Of a DNA stretch of 64,000 nt, positions 34,900-43,266 are shown piece after piece. The notes beneath the pieces were generated by a model. That model was not told where the DNA came from. It did no database searches and was given only the letters and a program-made list of their open reading frames with translations. Both the position numbers and the translations under genes were made by a program. Each line of letters begins with the position of its first letter. Positions within the stretch are counted from its first letter, which is position 1. Origin of the DNA: Sulfurimonas autotrophica DSM 16294 (GTDB taxonomy: Bacteria > Campylobacterota > Campylobacteria > Campylobacterales > Sulfurimonadaceae); contig NC_014506.1 in NCBI RefSeq assembly GCF_000147355.1, forward strand, positions 186,001 to 250,000, in the 5' to 3' direction.

Positions 34900-35658
34900 A
34901 TGGCAATTGCACTTAGAAAACCAGCGGAGATAGAAAAACTGAGAGCTGCCAACAAAATTGTTGGTGGTGCTTTAGATCTGCTACGTGAAAATACAAAAGT
35001 AGGTATGAGTCTCAAAGAGATGGATGCTATGGCTGAAGATTACATCAGAAGTCATGGGGCACGTCCTTCCTTTAAAGGTTTATATGGCTTTCCTAATGCT
35101 GTGTGTACATCACCTAATGAAGTGATTATTCATGGTATACCATCTGACTATAAATTACAAGAGGGTGATGTTATCGGTTATGATATCGGTACAGAACTTG
35201 ACGGTTGGTTTGGTGATGCTGCAATCAGTGTGGGTGTAGGTGAAATTACAAAAGCTGATGAAGATTTAATAGCGTGTTCAAAAGATACTTTGATGCATGC
35301 CATTGAAAATATCAAAGAAGGTATGCGTTTTAAAGAACTTTCATTTTTGATGGAAAACTTCATTCGTGATCGTGGTTTTGTTCCACTTAAAAACTTTTGT
35401 GGTCACGGTATAGGAAAGAAACCTCATGAAGAACCTGAAATTCCAAATTATCTTGAAGGAGGCTCACCGAAGTCTGGCCCAAAGATAAAAAATGGAATGG
35501 TTTTTTGTTTGGAACCTATGATTTGTCAAAAAGATTCTAAACCAATAATTTTAGAAAATGGTTGGGATGTTGTTAGTGCCGATGGTTTACGCGGTTCACA
35601 CTATGAGCATACTGTTGCAGTTATCAATGGTAAAGCTGAAATATTATCTCTTGCTTAA
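34900..35658 (+). CDS. map: Methionine aminopeptidase type I
   Basis: 252 residues. The five metal ligands can be placed: D95, D106, H169, E205 and E236 (Y-D-I-G-T-E-L-D, F-G-D, C-G-H-G-I-G, C-L-E-P-M, Y-E-H-T). It removes the N-terminal methionine of new proteins. Two bases after secY. Confidence 0.97.
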   Translation: MAIALRKPAEIEKLRAANKIVGGALDLLRENTKVGMSLKEMDAMAEDYIRSHGARPSFKGLYGFPNAVCTSPNEVIIHGIPSDYKLQEGDVIGYDIGTELDGWFGDAAISVGVGEITKADEDLIACSKDTLMHAIENIKEGMRFKELSFLMENFIRDRGFVPLKNFCGHGIGKKPHEEPEIPNYLEGGSPKSGPKIKNGMVFCLEPMICQKDSKPIILENGWDVVSADGLRGSHYEHTVAVINGKAEILSLA

Positions 35659-35677
35659 GAGAAAAAGGACTTAAAAA

Positions 35678-35896
35678 ATGGCTAAAGCAGACGTTATTGA
35701 AGTTGATGGCAAGATTATTGAGGCTTTGCCTAATGCAACTTTTCGTGTTGAATTAGAAAATGGACATATTATTTTATGTCATATCGCAGGTAAAATGCGT
35801 ATGCACTATATAAAAATACTTCCAGGTGACAAAGTAAAACTTGAATTGACACCATACTCTTTAGATAAAGGGCGTATCACTTATAGATACAAATAA
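35678..35896 (+). CDS. infA: Translation initiation factor IF-1
   Basis: 72 residues, the S1/OB-fold protein ([26 protein letters not shown]). It is the last gene of the operon; a terminator follows directly. The rpmJ-rpsM-rpsK-rpsD-rpoA-rplQ group that follows infA in H. pylori is absent here. Confidence 0.98.
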   Translation: MAKADVIEVDGKIIEALPNATFRVELENGHIILCHIAGKMRMHYIKILPGDKVKLELTPYSLDKGRITYRYK

Positions 35897-35897
35897 T

Positions 35898-35920
35898 TAA
35901 AAGAGGTTTTGCCTCTTTTA
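35898..35920. terminator. Terminator after infA
   Basis: TAAAAGAGG, loop TTTTG, CCTCTTTTA: a perfect 9-bp stem, A-rich before and T-rich after, so it can work in both directions. The opposing gene ends at 35924. Confidence 0.85.
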
Positions 35921-35923
35921 AAT

Positions 35924-36217
35924 TTAGAAATTTCCAGCGTTTCTTAACTCACTTATTTCCGTTTCTACCATTTCATCTATCATAATTTTAAAAAGTTCAG
36001 AAATCATATTTGGATTTACATTTAATTCAATCGCTTTTTTTCTGACCCTTTGCATAATATCATCAATTCTATCCTGAGCCTTAACTTCTTCAACACTCTC
36101 TTTAAAACCGGCTGCCTGACGAATTAAATGACTGCGTTCTGAGATAAGTTCTACAAGCTGTGTGTCAATTTTGTCGATTTCATTTCTTACTTCTTGCAGG
36201 GAATTGCATTTTTTCAT
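35924..36217 (-). CDS. AroQ-fold chorismate mutase / PchB-like protein
   Basis: 97 residues, all helical. R-N-E-I-D-K-I-D-T-Q-L-V-E-L-I-S-E-R and A-A-G-F-K, then D-R-I...R-K-K-A-I-E-L-N-V-N and L-F-K-I-M-I-D-E-M follow the AroQ pattern, with spacing and F-K closer to isochorismate pyruvate lyase (PchB) than to PheA. It may make prephenate from chorismate. No pheA or tyrA is adjacent. Stand-alone gene with a ribosome site (AGGAG). Confidence 0.8.
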   Translation of the reverse strand: MKKCNSLQEVRNEIDKIDTQLVELISERSHLIRQAAGFKESVEEVKAQDRIDDIMQRVRKKAIELNVNPNMISELFKIMIDEMVETEISELRNAGNF

Positions 36218-36349
36218 TTTAGCTCCTATAATATTAGACTTTTTGCAAAAAATCTATTGTGTTAACACTATTGTAACAATTAAAGTATATAATCTTTCTT
36301 ACGATTCTCCTTGTATATCTTTAACATGATTCATTATGGATATGCGTCC

Positions 36350-36378
36350 ATAAAGCCCAGTGATTAATTGGGCTTTAT
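36350..36378. terminator. Terminator hairpin that includes the last codons of the 36364 gene
   Basis: ATAAAGCCCA, 9-base loop, TGGGCTTTAT: a perfect 10-bp stem. On the minus strand the first arm encodes the final K-P-N and the stop lies in the loop, so the RNA folds immediately behind the terminating ribosome. Confidence 0.8.
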
Positions 36379-36570
36379 AATCTTTTTTATTGCTTTTGGC
36401 AGATGCGCAAAAGGCATATCGACAATCTCTTGTTTTTCATTTCCCTCAAATTTTATTACATGTACTGTCATATATTCTGGGTTAAAACGCAGGATTTTGT
36501 AGTTTATGTTGTCCTGTATATATTCTATATTTTCTTTACTTAAATCACAGATTTTTTTCTTTTTTGCCAT
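36364..36570 (-). CDS. Small basic hypothetical protein
   Basis: 68 residues, lysine-rich at both ends (A-K-K-K-K-I at the start). The middle looks like a small beta sheet (V-H-V-I-K-F-E-G-N). Three bases after the stop of the cvfB-like gene, so the second gene of that operon. No family recognised; a nucleic acid-related role would fit its charge and its S1-protein neighbour, but that is a guess. Confidence 0.7.
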   Translation of the reverse strand: MAKKKKICDLSKENIEYIQDNINYKILRFNPEYMTVHVIKFEGNEKQEIVDMPFAHLPKAIKKIIKPN

Positions 36571-36573
36571 TGT

Positions 36574-37428
36574 TTATGCCTTAAGGTAAATGCCGGTATC
36601 TTTGACCTCTATTTTCCCATCATCCTGCAGTTGTGTCAAAGAACGCTTAAACTCTTTTTTACTGAGTCCAAATACACTTTTAATCAGCTCGGCATCACTT
36701 TTATAGTTATAAGGCATTATACCTTTGCTTTGTTGTAGAAGTTCTAGAACTTTTTGGGCAGATGAACCATCTTTTTTACTGCCGGGGCGTCTGAGTGTGA
36801 GGTCAATATTGCCATCTTTTCGCACTGTTTTAACATAGGCAGTTTTTTTATCACCCAACTTTATATCCTCAAATATCTCATTATGATAAATCAGCCCTTC
36901 ATATTTGCCATTTACAATGCATTTAAACCCAAGCGGTGTTTTAGAAATTACTAAAATTTCTGCCTCTTTGTTTGCAGTCAAACCTTTTGGCTTTCTATCA
37001 AAAAAGTCACCGAGTTTTTCCGTACCGACAAGGCGGTGTGTTCGTTCGTCATATATGATTTTTATAAATCTTTTTTCGCCGATTTCAAAAGGTGTTTTTT
37101 GAAACATTTTAGGCACAAGCAGATCCTTTGGCAGTCCCCAGTTCATAAAGGCGCCAAAAGGGGCAACATCCACAACCTCTAAAAGAGCAAATTCATCGAG
37201 CATAGCAAGCGGTTTGTTTGTATTGGCTACAAGCCTGTCTTCTGAATCTGTGTATAAAAAAACATCCACAAGAGAATTTTCTATCATATCATCAGTAACA
37301 TACTGACCGGGGAGAAGGACATCATTGCCATCTTGGGCCATAAGATAGAGACCGGGTGTTGTGTCTCTGTCGACACGCAGGGTATTCATTTTTCCTAGTT
37401 CTAAGTAAGGGCTTATTGTTTTTTCCAT
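36574..37428 (-). CDS. cvfB: S1-domain RNA-binding protein, CvfB/YitL family
   Basis: 284 residues. Three S1-like OB folds in series: about 3-60 (L-R-V-D-R-D-T-T-P-G-L-Y-L), 65-135 (A-P-F-G-A-F-M-N-W-G-L-P-K-D-L-L-V-P) and 145-215 (G-F-K-C-I-V-N-G-K-Y-E-G-L-I-Y), then a winged-helix at the C-terminus (D-A-E-L-I-K-S-V-F-G-L-S-K-K-E-F-K). This is the CvfB layout. In Gram-positive bacteria it influences virulence gene expression post-transcriptionally. The precise role here is unknown. Confidence 0.9.
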   Translation of the reverse strand: MEKTISPYLELGKMNTLRVDRDTTPGLYLMAQDGNDVLLPGQYVTDDMIENSLVDVFLYTDSEDRLVANTNKPLAMLDEFALLEVVDVAPFGAFMNWGLPKDLLVPKMFQKTPFEIGEKRFIKIIYDERTHRLVGTEKLGDFFDRKPKGLTANKEAEILVISKTPLGFKCIVNGKYEGLIYHNEIFEDIKLGDKKTAYVKTVRKDGNIDLTLRRPGSKKDGSSAQKVLELLQQSKGIMPYNYKSDAELIKSVFGLSKKEFKRSLTQLQDDGKIEVKDTGIYLKA

Positions 37429-37532
37429 TAGGTAATTCCGTTGTATTAATTTAACGACATTATACCACTATAATTCAAAACTAATTTTGATTTTATTTTT
37501 GGAAGCGATGCTTTAGCTTCGCCTGTCGCGGC

Positions 37533-38699
37533 TTATAATTTACTTCCAAAAACCAATACTTTAAAATACCTGCCTCCCCAAACCAAAAAGAGTAACAGCC
37601 AGGCTGTAAATGAGATGTCAAACAAAAAGTTAAGTCCCCATCCAAACGCTACATTTATACTAAAAAGCGCGCGTAAAAGGACCACCATTTGAATGGATAA
37701 AAATATTTTCGTAGCTAATGTGTCGGCTTGTGGCGGTTGTCCCGAATGGCCAAGTGTTACACGTGTTCCAAAACCTATAAGCAGGGTTGTTAAAAATCCT
37801 ATTGCAAGCAGATGAATATTTAAAAAATAAAATGATGTATCTAAAAATATTTCCGCACCTAAACTAAGTGCTGAGAGAAAAAACGATACAGGCAGCCAAA
37901 AAAGTGCAAGATGCAGTATCCAAAGAATAGGAGGAGACTGAAAAGGATGTAAATCCCAGCGTTTAAATTCAAGAAACATATACCCAGCAAGCAGTAAATC
38001 TACAAGAATCTGTACACTTTTTATATCTGCAGAAGCAAAGATACTTTTTAAGACAAACAAAATAAAAATTATTTTGATAAAGCTTTCATTTTTTTGTGCA
38101 AATGAGTGAGAGAAAAAAGGAATCATTCTCTGTCCCACACTAAAGGCAAAAAAAATCAGGTACATGTAAAACGAAATCGTAATAGCGATTGGTAAAATTG
38201 CAGGCACAAAAAAAGAGAGAATGAAAAGAGCATTTCCAAAAAGCCCGAAGTAGTTTGCATTCAAAATCCAAAAAGAGTCTGATTTATCCGGTGCCATACC
38301 TGTTTCATAGATGTTTTTCAGCTTTAAAACAATAAAAATCTGTGCAATCAGACTCAAGAGCATTGCTCCTAGTGTGAGTAATTCAGAGCTAAAAGCACCC
38401 ACAAGAAAAAGCAGTGATGCCAGAGTATTTGCATAAAAAATGTTGGTATAGTATTTTTTTTCTATAACCTGTGTCTGGTTAAAACGCGGAAAAGTTGTAA
38501 ATATAAAACCAGTAAAAAAGTTTGTAAAGACTAAAAATATTAAAGAGTAGCTGTGAAATGTCAGTGAGTCACCATGTAAGGATAAAACGCCCTTATAACC
38601 CAGTGCAAAAATAAGCATCATTACTATGGCATTTATGATTCCCAGAAGAAAAAAGGGCTGATGCGGTTGTGATAAAAAATAGTTTTCTTTTGTTTGCAT
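37533..38699 (-). CDS. nnrS: NnrS family membrane protein
   Basis: 388 residues with 12 probable membrane spans. Signature stretches are Q-P-H-Q-P-F-F-L-L-G at the start, N-F-F-T-G-F-I-F-T-T-F-P-R-F and L-L-I-G-F-G-T-R-V-T-L-G-H-S-G near the end. NnrS proteins bind haem and copper and protect against nitric-oxide-related stress in denitrifiers. It lies 9 bases after the radical SAM gene, so probably one operon. The Crp-family gene at 41470 upstream could be the NO/nitrate regulator, by position only. Confidence 0.9.
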   Translation of the reverse strand: MQTKENYFLSQPHQPFFLLGIINAIVMMLIFALGYKGVLSLHGDSLTFHSYSLIFLVFTNFFTGFIFTTFPRFNQTQVIEKKYYTNIFYANTLASLLFLVGAFSSELLTLGAMLLSLIAQIFIVLKLKNIYETGMAPDKSDSFWILNANYFGLFGNALFILSFFVPAILPIAITISFYMYLIFFAFSVGQRMIPFFSHSFAQKNESFIKIIFILFVLKSIFASADIKSVQILVDLLLAGYMFLEFKRWDLHPFQSPPILWILHLALFWLPVSFFLSALSLGAEIFLDTSFYFLNIHLLAIGFLTTLLIGFGTRVTLGHSGQPPQADTLATKIFLSIQMVVLLRALFSINVAFGWGLNFLFDISFTAWLLLFLVWGGRYFKVLVFGSKL

Positions 38700-38708
38700 A
38701 AATAATCC

Positions 38709-39968
38709 TTAGAGTAAAAAATCTTGACCCAGTTTTTCGCAGTATGCTCCGAGCATGGCATGTTCAAAGTCGTTGTTAGTAGCATATTGGTACCCGAATG
38801 TTTTTGCCCACATAAGGTGTTCTTCCATACAAAGATAAAAAAAGACCTTCTCTTTTGTCTCTCTCCATGGTTTAAAACTTTCATAGGCATGTTTAAACAT
38901 TTCTATTTTTGTAGCATCAGGATACGATGTTTTTCCGCTTGCGTCTTCATGCGGTATTTGTGTGATTTTAGTTCTAAATTCACGTTCACGCAACTGCTTA
39001 ATGACTGGCTTTATAAAAGTCAGGGTTCCAAAACTTACAAGTGCGACTTCTTGAGGGTCGAATTGTAGTATAAGTTCTTCATAAACTTTTTGATATTCAT
39101 CAAGATAACCCTTATATTCAATAATAGGATGAAAATGAAAGCCGACTTTTACGCCTTTGTCTGCCATTTTTCTGGCTGCATTGATGCGTTTGCTAAGCGA
39201 AGCTGTCAAATGCTCTTCATTGTCAATAATAGTCTGGGTATTTAAACTCCAAGTACAGAGAATATTTTTAGGCACCTCATTTTCTAAAAGATATTTGATA
39301 TTATCAGACTTTGTTTTAAATTCTAAAATGACATTGGGATTTTTTCTTGCAAATTCAAAAAGTGCATCTAAAATACCTTCGCGGTTTCCAAACATCAAAG
39401 AATCAGATGCCTGTCCTGTTCCGATATGGTAGGTTTTGTTCACCTCAAGCTGCAGGTTAAGTAGTTTGTCTGCAAAATTACTGTCAAAAGTAATGGTATT
39501 TTGGTTGTAAAAGCTTTGAATAGAGCAGTAAGAACAGTCAAATCCGCAACTCTCAACTGCATCAAGTGTCAGTAGATTACAGCAGCGTGTTTTCTCACTT
39601 GCCACAGGACAAAGACCCAGTCCAAAACCTTCTTTTGGTGCTGTTTTAAATGTATATTTCTGTTCTTGAGGGATATTTTTTAATGTAAAATTTTCATAAG
39701 AATTCGGAGCATTTCGGATGGCTTCGTAAGCTTTGGTAAGTCTTGAAAAAACAACTTTTCTTTGAGGATGCTCGGGAAAAATGGCTGTAATTCTTTTTTC
39801 ATCCCACATTCCCAAGTCTCGCGCGAAATTGATTATCTGTTTAATTTCCTGATAGGAAAATTTGTACTCAAAAGCTTTCTCTTTTATAAACTCTTGTTCA
39901 TGTAGAGGAAGGTTTTGAAAAAAAGTGTTTTGTGTCGCTTTGTTAAATTTTTCTGCATATGAATTCAT
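38709..39968 (-). CDS. Radical SAM protein, spore photoproduct lyase-like
   Basis: 419 residues. The cluster motif is C141-G-F-D-C145-S-Y-C148, the C-x3-C-x2-C of radical SAM enzymes, preceded by C-P-V-A-S-E-K-T-R-C-C. Downstream Y-H-I-G-T-G-Q-A-S-D-S-L and G-F-H-F-H-P-I fit the SPL family. In spore formers SPL repairs the UV thymine adduct; in non-sporulating bacteria the role is unknown, perhaps DNA or RNA repair. It lies upstream of nnrS in the same direction and downstream of the Hsp20 genes. Confidence 0.82.
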   Translation of the reverse strand: MNSYAEKFNKATQNTFFQNLPLHEQEFIKEKAFEYKFSYQEIKQIINFARDLGMWDEKRITAIFPEHPQRKVVFSRLTKAYEAIRNAPNSYENFTLKNIPQEQKYTFKTAPKEGFGLGLCPVASEKTRCCNLLTLDAVESCGFDCSYCSIQSFYNQNTITFDSNFADKLLNLQLEVNKTYHIGTGQASDSLMFGNREGILDALFEFARKNPNVILEFKTKSDNIKYLLENEVPKNILCTWSLNTQTIIDNEEHLTASLSKRINAARKMADKGVKVGFHFHPIIEYKGYLDEYQKVYEELILQFDPQEVALVSFGTLTFIKPVIKQLREREFRTKITQIPHEDASGKTSYPDATKIEMFKHAYESFKPWRETKEKVFFYLCMEEHLMWAKTFGYQYATNNDFEHAMLGAYCEKLGQDFLL

Positions 39969-39995
39969 AAAGCGAATTTTAGCAAAATTATCTCA

Positions 39996-40493
39996 TTATT
40001 TTATAGGGATAAGTTTTGCTTTTTGTTTTTTAATTTCCGTTTTAGGAATAGTTACTGTTAAAATACCGTTTTCAAATTTTGTCTGCAGTTTATTCTCATC
40101 TATATTCTCAGGCAGTTGTATTGCCTTTTTAAAACTACCGTAAAATATCTCTTTTTTGACAAACTCTTTTGATTTTTGTTCTTTAGATTCTTTTTTTTCA
40201 CCCTCAAGGGTCAAAATTTTATTGTCATCAATAGAAAGTTTAATATTTTTTTTCTCTACACCCGCTAAATCAAATTTTAAAATTATTGTGTCTTTTAAAT
40301 CTTGAATATCTGTTCTTGGATAACTGAAATTATTAAGAGCTGAAGCACTTAAATGTGACTCTAAAAGAGAACTAAAATATTGATTCATTTTTGCAAAATC
40401 TGCATCGTATGGATTCATTTCATTGACAGATACCGCAAATGCCGACCCTGCAAGCAAAGATGAAAGCAATACACTGCTCAGTATCTTTTTCAT
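39996..40493 (-). CDS. Hsp20 family protein with signal peptide (periplasmic)
   Basis: 165 residues from ATG 40493, backed by AAGGAG. The first 20 residues are a signal peptide (M-K-K-I-L-S-S-V-L-L-S-S-L-L-A-G) with cleavage after A-F-A. Then an alpha-crystallin domain (about 55-150; I-I-L-K-F-D-L-A-G-V, G-I-L-T-V-T-I-P-K) and a C-terminal I-P-I motif for oligomer contacts. sHsps are normally cytosolic, so an exported version is unusual. Third of three tandem Hsp20 genes. Confidence 0.9.
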   Translation of the reverse strand: MKKILSSVLLSSLLAGSAFAVSVNEMNPYDADFAKMNQYFSSLLESHLSASALNNFSYPRTDIQDLKDTIILKFDLAGVEKKNIKLSIDDNKILTLEGEKKESKEQKSKEFVKKEIFYGSFKKAIQLPENIDENKLQTKFENGILTVTIPKTEIKKQKAKLIPIK

Positions 40494-40523
40494 GGGGGAA
40501 CTCCTTTGTTTTATCAGCACCTT

Positions 40524-40949
40524 TTAATTGATGCTGATATTTTTTGTCTTTTTAGATTCTAGTTTTTCAAGAGTCAGGTACAATCTTCCGTCTTCAAATT
40601 TGGCTTGAATCTTATCTCTGTCGATATTTTCAGGCAGGATAAAACTTCTTGAGATTACGCCGAAATCTGATTCACAAAGATAGTAATCATCCTCATTGAC
40701 CTCATTTTTAAATTTTCTCACTGCTGTAGCAGTCAGATAATCATCTTCGACTTTTAATTCTATATCTTCTTTTTTAACGCCCGGTAAATCAACCTCGATT
40801 GTAAAGGTGTCATTATGATGTTTTGCAAGGTTGGCAAGCGGAAGATGTGATGCTACATTGTGAAATGTATCTTTGACGACTTCCAAACCTTTTTCAACTT
40901 CCTCTTCTGCTTTTTCCACTAAATCTTTTGATGTTTTTATGATGTCCAT
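40524..40949 (-). CDS. Small heat shock protein, Hsp20 family
   Basis: 141 residues. Alpha-crystallin domain about 45-135 (F-T-I-E-V-D-L-P-G-V-K-K-E-D, D-G-R-L-Y-L-T-L) and C-terminal I-S-I motif. It holds unfolded proteins without ATP. Starts 11 bases after the first Hsp20 gene. Its N-terminal arm is helical and charged (V-E-K-A-E-E-E-V-E-K), unlike its neighbours. Confidence 0.93.
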   Translation of the reverse strand: MDIIKTSKDLVEKAEEEVEKGLEVVKDTFHNVASHLPLANLAKHHNDTFTIEVDLPGVKKEDIELKVEDDYLTATAVRKFKNEVNEDDYYLCESDFGVISRSFILPENIDRDKIQAKFEDGRLYLTLEKLESKKTKNISIN

Positions 40950-40960
40950 AATAAGCCTCC

Positions 40961-41410
40961 TTACTCGATTTCAATTTTTTTCGTTGTATCTTTTTCAACT
41001 TTTAATTTTGGTATGGTAATTTCGACCACGCCGTCTTCACTTGATGCACGGATATTTTCAGTATCAACTTTCTCAGGAAGCGTGAAACTTCTTGCAAAAG
41101 TACCGTAGGCACTCTCTACTCTATAGTAGTCATCTTTTTTTTCTTCACGTTTAACTTCACGCTTGCCTTTGATGGTTAAGATGTTTTTATCTATACTAAT
41201 CTCAACATCTTCTTTTTTTATACCAGGCAAATCAAGCTCAATATAATAAGCGTCATCGCTTTCTCGGGTATTTACAGCGGGAATAAAGTCAAAAACCTCT
41301 CTTGGCTCCTCGCTGTTTTGCGTCTCAAGTGCATTGAAAAATTCATTAATTAAATCAAATCTTTTAGTATTATTTGTATTTGTCGGATTTCTATGTCTTG
41401 TTACTAACAT
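40961..41410 (-). CDS. Small heat shock protein, Hsp20 family
   Basis: 149 residues. Alpha-crystallin domain about 48-140 (Y-I-E-L-D-L-P-G-I-K-K-E-D, L-T-I-K-G-K-R, S-F-T-L-P-E-K-V-D, D-G-V-V-E-I-T-I-P-K) with a C-terminal I-E-I motif. First of three sHsp genes in a row, each distinct in its N-terminal arm. AAGGAG ribosome site. It is preceded by the Crp gene and 59 bases that would hold a heat or stress promoter; none is obvious. Confidence 0.95.
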   Translation of the reverse strand: MLVTRHRNPTNTNNTKRFDLINEFFNALETQNSEEPREVFDFIPAVNTRESDDAYYIELDLPGIKKEDVEISIDKNILTIKGKREVKREEKKDDYYRVESAYGTFARSFTLPEKVDTENIRASSEDGVVEITIPKLKVEKDTTKKIEIE

Positions 41411-41468
41411 ACCTCACTCCTTAAAATTTTTATTTAAGAAATGATAATAAATTTTAAAAAAGTGTTTT

Positions 41469-41482
41469 GCTACTTAAGTAGC
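41469..41482. promoter_or_regulatory. Perfect palindrome at the end of the Crp-family gene
   Basis: GCTACTTAAGTAGC is fully self-complementary and overlaps the stop codon, 59 bases before the Hsp20 start. With no loop it is a poor terminator but a fair operator for a dimeric regulator. Confidence 0.4.
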
Positions 41483-42153
41483 ATTTGAGAAGTTTTATCC
41501 AAAAGTTTTTGCAGATTTTTTACTTTGATGTTGCGTCGGCCGGTTTCTATAATATCATCTGCTTTGAGCTGCTTGATACTTCGCTCAATAACATGACGGA
41601 CGGTTCCGAGCAGTTTGGCTATTTCGCTGTTGGAAAGATTTTGCAGGAGCTGATAACGAAACCTGTTGTTAGGGTTCAAATTTTGTACTAAAAGATTTAA
41701 AAAACGCTCTTTTGTATCATGAAGTGCAAGCTCTGTTGCCAGTTCTTCCGTATAGCGCATATGTGCAGCGAGGTATGGAAAGAACTTTTTGTTAAAAGTT
41801 AAATCATTTTCCAGCCAATAGCGGACTCTTTCAATAGGAAGACGTAAAATATTGGCATCTTCTATAACCTCATAAATTACTTCATGCGGTTTGCCGTCAA
41901 GCAGTGAAATGACATCAAACATATCTCCACGTTTATAAATGAAGAGTGTCTGTTCTTTATTTGTCTGAAAGTTTATTTGATAGGTTTTGACTCTGCCATC
42001 CATTACAACATAAAAATATTTGAGCAGATCGTCTGGATAAAACGGAGACGATCCTTTTTCATACTCAAAAGGCTTGGCATATTTGTAAAACTCTTCTTCA
42101 AATGTTTTGTTTGTATTGTCTAAAAGTTCTAAATGTTTTGAATTATTTTGCAT
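41470..42153 (-). CDS. Crp/Fnr family transcription regulator
   Basis: 227 residues. Cyclic-nucleotide-type effector domain about 25-145 (F-Y-V-V-M-D-G-R-V-K, Y-K-R-G-D-M-F-D-V-I-S-L-L), then a HTH at about 170-215 (L-S-N-S-E-I-A-K-L-L-G-T-V-R-H-V-I-E-R-S-I). There is no N-terminal cysteine cluster, so it is not an FNR-type oxygen sensor. Regulators of this group in Campylobacterota respond to NO or nutrient signals. The first gene upstream of three Hsp20s; it may control them. Confidence 0.9.
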   Translation of the reverse strand: MQNNSKHLELLDNTNKTFEEEFYKYAKPFEYEKGSSPFYPDDLLKYFYVVMDGRVKTYQINFQTNKEQTLFIYKRGDMFDVISLLDGKPHEVIYEVIEDANILRLPIERVRYWLENDLTFNKKFFPYLAAHMRYTEELATELALHDTKERFLNLLVQNLNPNNRFRYQLLQNLSNSEIAKLLGTVRHVIERSIKQLKADDIIETGRRNIKVKNLQKLLDKTSQMLLK

Positions 42154-42165
42154 AAAGAAATTGTA

Positions 42166-43266
42166 TCATATTTTTGTTTCTTGTTTTTTTATAAAGTCAA
42201 GTACGGACTGCTCATCTCCTTGAAATACGATAGGTATAGGGCTCTTTTGAATTTGGTAGTCATACATCGGGTCATAATAGCGCTCCAAAAGCAGGGTAAT
42301 CCACTCTATATATAATGCTTTAGCCTCTGATTGCGTATGTATGAAATAAGCCTCGTCAAAGAGATAAGTAAGTTGTGTATAGAGTTGGTTTCCAAGACGT
42401 TTTTGAATTCTTTTGAGTCCCGCTTTCACGTTTTCTGCCCACTTCTGTAGGCCTGCATCATTATACAACATTTCATATTCTCTTAGGGCTGAGACAACAT
42501 ACTCTTCATAGGTTATTCGTGCACGAACATCAAGTGGAGTTTGAAGTAAAACAAGCTCACCCTGCATAAAGTTGTCATATACAGGCTTTGGAATAAAAGT
42601 TCTGCCGATATTATGACTTTCATGCTCCAAAACAAGTTTGTTAAAATCTTTATGATGAAACTGTATAAGTTTGTATGCAAGGTTATTTTCAAAATCAATC
42701 TGTGAAGGCTGGGCATTGGTAAAACTGCCAAACGAAGAGCCGCGATGGTTTGCAATACCTTCAAGATCTATGGCATTTTGTAATTTGTTTAAAAGAATAG
42801 TTTTACCCGAGCCTGTTGGGCCACCCAGAATAAGTGTCGGTGTTACAGCGCTTATCTCTTCAGTCTGTTGTATGAGAAAATTACGAAAAGCCTTGTATCC
42901 GCCTTTGAGTCTTGTAATATCTATGTTCGCTTCTTTGAGCCACTCCTGTGAGATACCAGAACGCTGGCCTCCTCGAAAACAGTAGAGTTTTGCATCGGGA
43001 TTTTCTTTTAAATACTCTTGCCAAAGGGCAACTCTTTTTTCTTTGCCTTCATTTTTTATGAGTGACTCAGCTAACTCTATAGCCGCGGCGTTACCCGCTT
43101 CTTTATATTTTGTTCCTACAAGTCTGCGCTCTTCATCATCGAGTATCGGAATATTTACAGCATTGATAAATTTGCCTTTGTTAAATTCAATAGGTGCGCG
43201 AACATCAAGCAGGGGTGTTTCATTTAAGACAATTGATAAAAAATCATCACTTAAAGGCAGATGCAA
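42166..43266 (-). CDS. mnmH: tRNA 2-selenouridine synthase MnmH (SelU)
   Basis: 366 residues. N-terminal rhodanese domain (1-125) with the active-site cysteine in Y-C-F-R-G-G-Q-R-S-G, then a P-loop domain (G-G-P-T-G-S-G-K-T at about 150). It replaces sulfur by selenium at the wobble uridine of certain tRNAs, using selenophosphate from SelD. The start directly abuts the selD stop, so they are one operon, which is consistent with the pathway. Confidence 0.96.
   Translation of the reverse strand: MHLPLSDDFLSIVLNETPLLDVRAPIEFNKGKFINAVNIPILDDEERRLVGTKYKEAGNAAAIELAESLIKNEGKEKRVALWQEYLKENPDAKLYCFRGGQRSGISQEWLKEANIDITRLKGGYKAFRNFLIQQTEEISAVTPTLILGGPTGSGKTILLNKLQNAIDLEGIANHRGSSFGSFTNAQPSQIDFENNLAYKLIQFHHKDFNKLVLEHESHNIGRTFIPKPVYDNFMQGELVLLQTPLDVRARITYEEYVVSALREYEMLYNDAGLQKWAENVKAGLKRIQKRLGNQLYTQLTYLFDEAYFIHTQSEAKALYIEWITLLLERYYDPMYDYQIQKSPIPIVFQGDEQSVLDFIKKQETKI

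Noticed and set aside
41470-42153. FNR-type oxygen sensor
   Set aside because: No N-terminal cysteine cluster for an iron-sulfur centre.
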